Source of the DNA: Limnoperna fortunei
Lineage: Eukaryota; Mollusca; Bivalvia; Mytilida; Modiolidae
Assembly (NCBI GenBank): GCA_944474755.1
Contig: OX104119.1
Location: 87,238,896 to 87,302,895 of the forward strand
Length of the DNA stretch: 64,000 nt
Direction: 5' to 3'
In this document: positions 46,101 through 55,100 of the stretch, in pieces
How the letters are laid out: every line of letters begins with the position of its first letter
Position numbering within the stretch: the first letter of the stretch is position 1
Made by a program: the position numbers and the translations under genes
Notes under the pieces: model-generated
Databases searched by the model: none
What the model was told of the DNA's origin: nothing
The model's input: the letters and a program-made list of their open reading frames with translations, nothing else

Positions 46101-49100
46101 AGCCATAAGCGTAGTAAATTGTATAACATTTGCATTGATCTATGATTCTCAGGTTGTCCTATTTATAAGGTGTAGATAATCTTAGTTGGATTTGGTATGT
46201 TTTGAAATTTTTATAATAAAAGCTCTAAAACATCTTAGTTATTTGGAAAAAATTTTTTGAGTGTGAGCACTACTGATTAGTCTTGACTGGACAAAACGCG
46301 TGTCTGGCATAATAAATTGTATAACAATGGTATCTGAGATGACACTTTACCTCTAAAGGTATGTAAGATCTGTGTCCACTTTATGTAATAATACAAGATT
46401 TAAGATTGATTATGATTTAGATATACCATGTACAAAGAGCTTTCACTGCAAGTATCAGAATCACATGGCAACTTGTATGGTTTATGATATAAAGGTTTGC
46501 AAACATACAAAATTATAGGTAAGGAATAGTGGAAACTTAACATACATATTAAGGATTCAAAATCATTTGCTTTATCAATATTTCTTTAGCTAGAGTACCC
46601 GGAGAAATCCGACCTTCCATAAGAAAACTGGCAATCCTTTTCAATTAAAATTGGAGTTGAACCGCAACATCAGTGTTAAAAGACCACGTGATCAATAGTA
46701 GAAAAACTACTTAAACCTATAAGCCACCGATGCACTCTAACCAGTGCTAACAATAATATAACCAAACTCACCTCCAAAACTGTTTTGTTTGTAAAATTTT
46801 CATTTTGAGCAATATATGTTGCAAGGTCAAGACCACACTCCCAAATGGTCAATCCACCTACAAAAATAGTGCACAATACAAATCATGGTCAATCCACCTA
46901 CAAAAATAGTGCTCAATACAAATAATGGTCAACCCACCTTAAAATGGTGTTCAATACAAATCAAGGTCAATCCACCTAAAAAATAGTGCACAATACAAAT
47001 CATAGTCAACCCACCTAAAAATAGTGCTTAATACAAATCATGGTCAATCCACCTTTAAAATAGTGCTCTATATAAATCATGGTCAATCCACCTATAAAAT
47101 GGTGCTCTATATAAATCATGGTCAACACACCTACAAAATAGTGCTCATTACAAATCATGGTCAATCCACGTATAAAATAGTGTTCCATACAAATCATGTC
47201 AACCCACCTAAAAATAGTACTCTACACAAATCATGGTCAATCCACCTAAAAAATAGTGCTCTATATAAATCATGGTCAACCCACCTATAAAATAAAACTC
47301 TATACAAATCATGGTCAACCTACCTATAAATAGTATGCTATACAAATCATGGTCAATCCACCTAAAAATAGTATTCTATACAAATCATGGTCAATCCACC
47401 TATAAATAGTATTCTATACAAATCATGGTCAATCCACCTAAAAAATAGTGCTCTATATAAATCATGGTCAATCCACCTACAAAATAGTTCTCTATATAAA
47501 TCATGGACAATCCACCTAAAAATAGTGCTCTATATAAATCATGGACAATCCACCTAAAAATAGTGCACAATACAAATCAGGGTCAATCCACCTAAAAATA
47601 GTGCACAATACAAATCATGGTCAACCTACCTATAAATAGTATTCTATACAAATCATGGTCAATCCACCTAAAAATAGTATTCTATACATATCATGGTCAA
47701 TCCACCTATAAATAGTATTCTTTACAAATCATGGTCAATCCACCTTAAAAAATAGTGCTCTATATAAATCATGGTCAATCCACCTACAAAATAGTGCTCT
47801 ATATAAATCATGGCCAATCCACCTAAAAATAGTGCTCTATATAAATCATGGACAATCCACCTAAAAATAGTGCACAATACAAATCAGGGTCAATCCACCT
47901 AAAAATAGTGCACAATACAAATCATGGTCAATCCACCTAAAAATAGTGCACAATACAAATCAAGGTCAATCCACCTAAAAATAGTGCACAATACAAATCA
48001 TGGTCAATCCACCTATAAAATAGTACTCTATACAAATCATGGTCAACCCACCTAAAAAATAGTTCTCTATATAAATCATGGCCAATCCACCTAAAAATAG
48101 TGCTCTATACAAATCAGGGTCAATCCACCTAAAAATAGTGCACAATACAAATCATGGTCAATCAACCTAAAAATAGTGCACAATACAAATCAAGGTCAAT
48201 CCACCTAAAAATAGTGCATAATACAAATCATGGTCAATCCACCTAAAAATAGTGCACAATACAAATCAAGGTCAATCCACCTAAAAATAGTGCACAATAC
48301 AAATCATGGTCAACCCACCTAAAAAATAGTACTCTATATAAATCATGGCCAATCCACCAAAAAATAGTGCTCTATATAAATCATGGACAATCCACCTAAA
48401 AATAGTGCACAATACAAATCAGGGTCAATCCACCTAAAAATAGTGCACAATACAAATCATGGTCAATCCACCTAAAAATAGTGCACAATACAAATCAAGG
48501 TCAATCCACCTAAAAATAGTGTTCAATACAAATCATGGTAAATCCACCTATAAAATAGTACTCTATACAAATCATGGTCAATCCACCTATAAAATAGTGC
48601 ACAATACAAATCATGGTCAATCCACCTATAAAATAGTACTCTATACAAATAATGGTCAATCCACCTTAAAAATAGTGCTGTATATAAATCATGCTCAATC
48701 CACCTAAAAATAGTGCACGATACAAATCAGGGTCAATCCACCTAAAAATAGTGCACAATACAAATCATATTCAATCCACCTATAAAATAGTGCACAATAC
48801 AAATCATGGTCAATCCACCTATAAAATAGTACTCTATACAAATCATGGTCAACCCAACTACAAAAATAGTGCACAATACAAATCAAGGTCAATCCACCTA
48901 AAAATAGTGCACAATACAAATCATGGTCAATCCACCTAAAAATAGTGCACAATACAAATCAAGGTCAATCCACCTATAAAATAGTACTCTATACAAATTA
49001 CGGTCAACCCACCTAAAAATAGTACTCTATACAAATCATGGTCAATCCACCATTAAAATAGTACTCTATACAAATCATATTCACTCCACCTATAAAATAG

Positions 49101-52100
49101 TGCACAATACAAATCATGGTCAATCCACCTATAAAATAGTACTCTATACAAATCATGGTCAACCCACCTATAAAATAGTGCACTATACAAATCATGGTCA
49201 ATCCACCTATAAAATAGTACTCTATACAAATTATGGTCAACCCACCTAAAAATAGTACTCTATACAAATCATGGTCAATCCACCATTAAAATAGTACTCT
49301 ATACATATCATATTCAATCCACCTATAAAATAGTGCACAATACAAATCATGGTCAATCCACCTATAAAATAGTGCACAATACAAATCAGGGTCAATCCAC
49401 CTATAAAATAGTACTCTATACAAATCATATTTAATCCACCTATAAAATAGTGCACAATACAAATCATGGTCAATCCACCTATAAAATAGTACTCTATGTA
49501 CTCTATACAAATCATGGTCAATCCACCTATTAAATAGTGCACAATACAAATCATGGTCAATCCACCTATAAAATAGTGCACAATACAAATCAGATTCAAT
49601 CCACCTCTAAAATAGTGCACAATACAAATCATGGACAATCCACCTAAAAATACTGCACAATACAAATCATGGTCAATCCACCTATAAAATAGTGCACAAT
49701 ACAAATCATGGTCAATCCACCTATAAAATAGTACTTTATACAAATCATGGTCAACCCACCTATAAAATAGTGCACTATACAAATCATGGTCAATCCACCT
49801 ATAAAATAGTACTCTATACAAATTATGGTCAACCCACCTAAAAATAGTACTCTATACAAATCATGGTCAATCCACCATTAAAATAGTACTCTATACATAT
49901 CATATTCAATCCACCTATAAAATAGTGCACAATACAAATCATGGTCAATCCACCTATAAAATAGTGCACAATACAAATCAGGGTCAATCCACCTATAAAA
50001 TAGTACTCTATACAAATCATATTTAATCCACCTATAAAATAGTGCACAATACAAATCATGGTCAATCCACCTATAAAATAGTGCACAATACAAATCATGG
50101 TCACTCCACCTATAAAATAGTACTCTATACAAATCATGGTCAATCCACCTATTAAATAGTGCACAATACAAATCATGTCAATCCACCTATAAAATAGTGC
50201 ACAATACAAATCAGATTCAATCCACCTCTAAAATAGTGCACAATACAATCATGGACAATCCACCTAAAAATACTGCACAATACAAATCATGGTCAATCCA
50301 CCTATAAAATAGTGCACAATACAAATCATGGTCAATCCACCTATAAAATAGTACTCTATACAAATCATGGTCAATCCACCTATTAAATAGTGCACAATAC
50401 AAATCATGGTCAATCCACCTATAAAATAGTACTCTATACAAATCATGGTCAATCCACCTACAAAATAGTGCTCAATACAAATCACATTCAATCCACCTAA
50501 AAAATAGTGCTCAATACATATCATGGTCAACCCACCTAAAAATAGTACTCTATACAAATCATGGTCAATCCACCTATAAAATAGTATTCTATAAAAATCG
50601 TGGTCAACCCACCTAAAAATAGTGCACAATACAAACCATGGTCAATCCACCTAAAAATAGTGTTCAATACAAACCATGGTCAATCCACCTAAAAATAGTG
50701 TTCAATACAAACCATGGTCAATCGCCCTAAAAATAGTGTTCAATACAAATCATGGTCAATCCACCTAAAAATAGTGCACAGTACAAACCATGGTCAATCC
50801 ACCTAAAAATAGTGTTCAATACAAACCATGGTCAATCCACCTAAAAATAGTGTTCAATACAAATCATGGTCAATCCACCTAAAAATAGTGTTCAATACAA
50901 ACCATGGTCAATCCACCTAAAAATAGTGTTCAATACAAACCATGGTCAATCCACCTAAAAATAGTGTTCAATACAAATCATGGTCAATCCACCTAAAAAT
51001 AGTGTTCAATACAAACCATGGTCAATCCACCTAAAAATAGTGTTCAATACAAACCATGGTCAATCAACCTAAAAATAGTGCACAATACAAACCATGGTCA
51101 ATCCACCTATAAAATAGTACTCTATACAAATAATGGTCAATCCACCTTAAAAATAGTGCCTATATAAATCATGGTCAATCCACCTAAAAATAGTGCACGA
51201 TACAAATCAGGGTCAATCCACCTAAAAATAGTGCACAGTACAAACCATGGTCAATGAACCTAAAAATAGTGTTCAATACAAACCATGGTCAATCCACCTA
51301 AAAATAGTGTTCAATACAAATCATGGTCAATCCACCTAAAAATAGTGTTCAATACAAACCATGGTCAATCCACCTAAAAATAGTGTTCAATACAAACCAT
51401 GGTCAATCCACCTAAAAATAGTGTTCAATACAAATCATGGTCAATCCACCTAAAAATAGTGTTCAATACAAACCATGGTCAATCCACCTAAAAATAGTGT
51501 TCAATACAAACCATGGTCAATCAACCTAAAAATAGTGCACAATACAAACCATGGTCAATCCACCTATAAAATAGTACTCTATACAAATAATGGTCAATCC
51601 ACCTCAAAAATAGTGCTCTATATAAATCATGGTCAATCCACCTAAAAATAGTGCACGATACAAATCAGGGTCAATCCACCTAAAAATAGTGCACAATACA
51701 AATCATATTCAATCCACCTATAAAATAGTGCACAATACAAATCATGGTCAATCCACCTATAAAATAGTACTCTATACAAATCATGGTCAACCCAACTACA
51801 AAAATAGTGCACAATACAAATCAAGGTCAATCCACCTAAAAATAGTGCACAATACAAATCATGGTCAATCCACATAAAAATAGTGCACAATACAAATCAA
51901 GGTCAATCCACCTAAAATAGTGCACAATACAAATCAGGGTCAATCCACATATAAAATAGTACTCTATACAAATTACGGTCAACCCACCTAAAAATAGTAC
52001 TCTATACAAATCATGGTCAATCCACCATTAAAATAGTACTCTATACAAATCATATTCACTCCACCTATAAAATAGTGCACAATACAAATCATGGTCAATC

Positions 52101-55100
52101 CACCTATAAAATAGTACTCTATACAAATCATGGTCAACCCACCTATAAAATAGTGCACTATACAAATCATGGTCAATCCACCTAAAAATAGTGCACAATA
52201 CAAATCATGGTCAATCCACCTAAAAAAAGTACTCTATACAAATCATGGTCAACCCAACTACAAAAATAGTGCACAATACAAATCAAGGTCAATCCACCTA
52301 AAAATAGTGCACAATACAAATCATGGTCAATCCACCTAAAAATAGTGCACAATACAAATCAAGGTCAATCCACCTAAAAATAGTGCACAATACAAATCAG
52401 GGTCAATCCACCTATAAAATAGTACTCTATACAAATTACGGTCAACCCACCTAAAAATAGTACTCTATACAAATCATGGTCAATCCACCATTAAAATAGT
52501 ACTCTATACAAATCAAGGTCAATCCACCTAAAAATAGTGCACAATACAAATCACGGTCAATCCACCTAAAAATAGTGCACAATACAAATCAAGGTCAATC
52601 CACCTAAAAATAGTGCACAATACAAATCAGGGTCAATCCACCTATAAAATAGTACTCTATACAAATTACGGTCAACCCACCTAAAAATAGTACTCTATAC
52701 AAATCATGGTCAATCCACCATTAAAATAGTACTCTATACAAATCATATTCACTCCACCTATAAAATAGTGCACAATACAAATCATGGTCAATCCACCTAT
52801 AAAATAGTACTCTACACAAATCATGGTCAACCCACCTATAAAATAGTGCACTATACAAATCATGGTCAATCCACCTATAAAATAGTACTCTATACAAATT
52901 ATGGTCAACCCACCTGAAAATAGTACTCTATACAAATCATGGTCAATCCACCATTAAAATAGTACTCTATACATATCATATTCAATCCACCTATAAAATA
53001 GTGCACAATACAAATCATGGTCAATCCACCTATAAAATAGTGCACAATACAAATCAGGGTCAATCCACCTATAAAATAGTACTCTATATAAATCATATTT
53101 AATCCACCTATAAAATAGTGCACAATACAAATCATGGTCAATCCACCTATAAAATAGGGCACAATACAAATCATGGTCAATCCACCTATAAAATAGTACT
53201 GTATACAAATCATGGTCAATCCACCTATTAAAAAGTGCACAATACAAATCATGGTCAATCCACCTATAAAATAGTGCACAATACAAATCAGATTCAATCC
53301 ACCTATAAAATAGTGCACAATACAAATCATGGACAATCCACCTAAAAATACTGCACAATACAAATCATGGTCAATCCACCTATAAAATAGTGCACAATAC
53401 AAATCATGGTCAATCCACCTATAAAATAGTACTCTATACAAATCATGGTCAATCCACCTATTAAATAGTGCACAATACAAATCATGGTCAATTCACCTAT
53501 AAAATAGTACTCTATACAAATCGTGGTCAATCCACCTATAAAATAGTATTCTATATAAATCATGATCAATCCACCTATAAAATAGTACTCTATACAAATC
53601 ATGGTCAATCCACCTACAAAATAGTGCTCAATACAAATCACATTCAATCCACCTAAAAAATAGTGCTCAATACATATCATGGTCAACCCACCTAAAAATA
53701 GTACTCTATACAAATCATAGTCAATCCACCTATAAAATAGTATTCTATAAAAATCATGGTCAACCCACCTAAAAATAGTGCACAATACAAACCATGGTCA
53801 ATCCACCTAAAAATAGTGTTCAATACAAACCATGGTCAATCCACCTAAAAATAGTGTTCAATACAAACCATGGTCAATCGCCCTAAAAATAGTGTTCAAT
53901 ACAAATCATGGTCAATCCACCTAAAAATAGTGTTCAATACAAATCATGGTCAATCCACCTAAAAATAGTGTTCAATACAAACCATGGTCAATCCACCTAA
54001 AAATAGTGTTCAATACAAACCATGGTCAATCCACCTAAAAATAGTGTTCAATACAAACCATGGTCAATCGCCCTAAAAATAGTGTTCAATACAAATCATG
54101 GACAATCCACCTAAAAATACTGCACAATACAAATCATGGTCAATCCACCTATAAAATAGTGCACAATACAAATCATGGTCAATCCACCTATAAAATAGTA
54201 CTCTATACAAATCATGGTCAATCCACCTATTAAATAGTGCACAATACAAATCATGGTCAATTCACCTATAAAATAGTACTCTATACAAATCGTGGTCAAT
54301 CCACCTATAAAATAGTATTCTATATAAATCATGATCAATCCACCTATAAAATAGTACTCTATACAAATCATGGTCAATCCACCTACAAAATAGTGCTCAA
54401 TACAAATCACATTCAATCCACCTAAAAAATAGTGCTCAATACATATCATGGTCAACCCACCTAAAAATAGTACTCTATACAAATCATAGTCAATCCACCT
54501 ATAAAATAGTATTCTATAAAAATCATGGTCAACCCACCTAAAAATAGTGCACAATACAAACCATGGTCAATCCACCTAAAAATAGTGTTCAATACAAACC
54601 ATGGTCAATCCACCTAAAAATAGTGTTCAATACAAACCATGGTCAATCGCCCTAAAAATAGTGTTCAATACAAATAATGGTCAATCCACCTAAAAATAGT
54701 GTTCAATACAAATCATGGTCAATCCACCTAAAAATAGTGTTCAATACAAACCATGGTCAATCCACCTAAAAATAGTGTTCAATACAAACCATGGTCAATC
54801 CACCTAAAAATAGTGTTCAATACAAACCATGGTCAATCGCCCTAAAAATAGTGTTCAATACAAATCATGGTCAATCCACCTTAAAATAGTGCACAGTACA
54901 AACCATGGTCAATCCACCTAAAAATAGTGTTCAATACAAACCATGGTCAATCCACCTAAAAATAGTGTTCAATACAAATCATGGTCAATCCACCTAAAAA
55001 TAGTGTTCAATACAAATCATGGTCAATCCACCTAAAAATAGTGTTCAATACAAACCATGGTCAATCCACCTAAAAATAGTGTTCAATACAAACCATAGTC

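Noticed and set aside
48704..54554. Minus-strand frames of a 13-residue repeat (GGLTMICIVHYFI) up to 191 codons, and the plus-strand counterparts
   Set aside because: They follow from 39-bp minisatellite units derived from the exon c acceptor. 38- and 40-bp units break them repeatedly. Kept only as a possible splicing by-product, not as genes.
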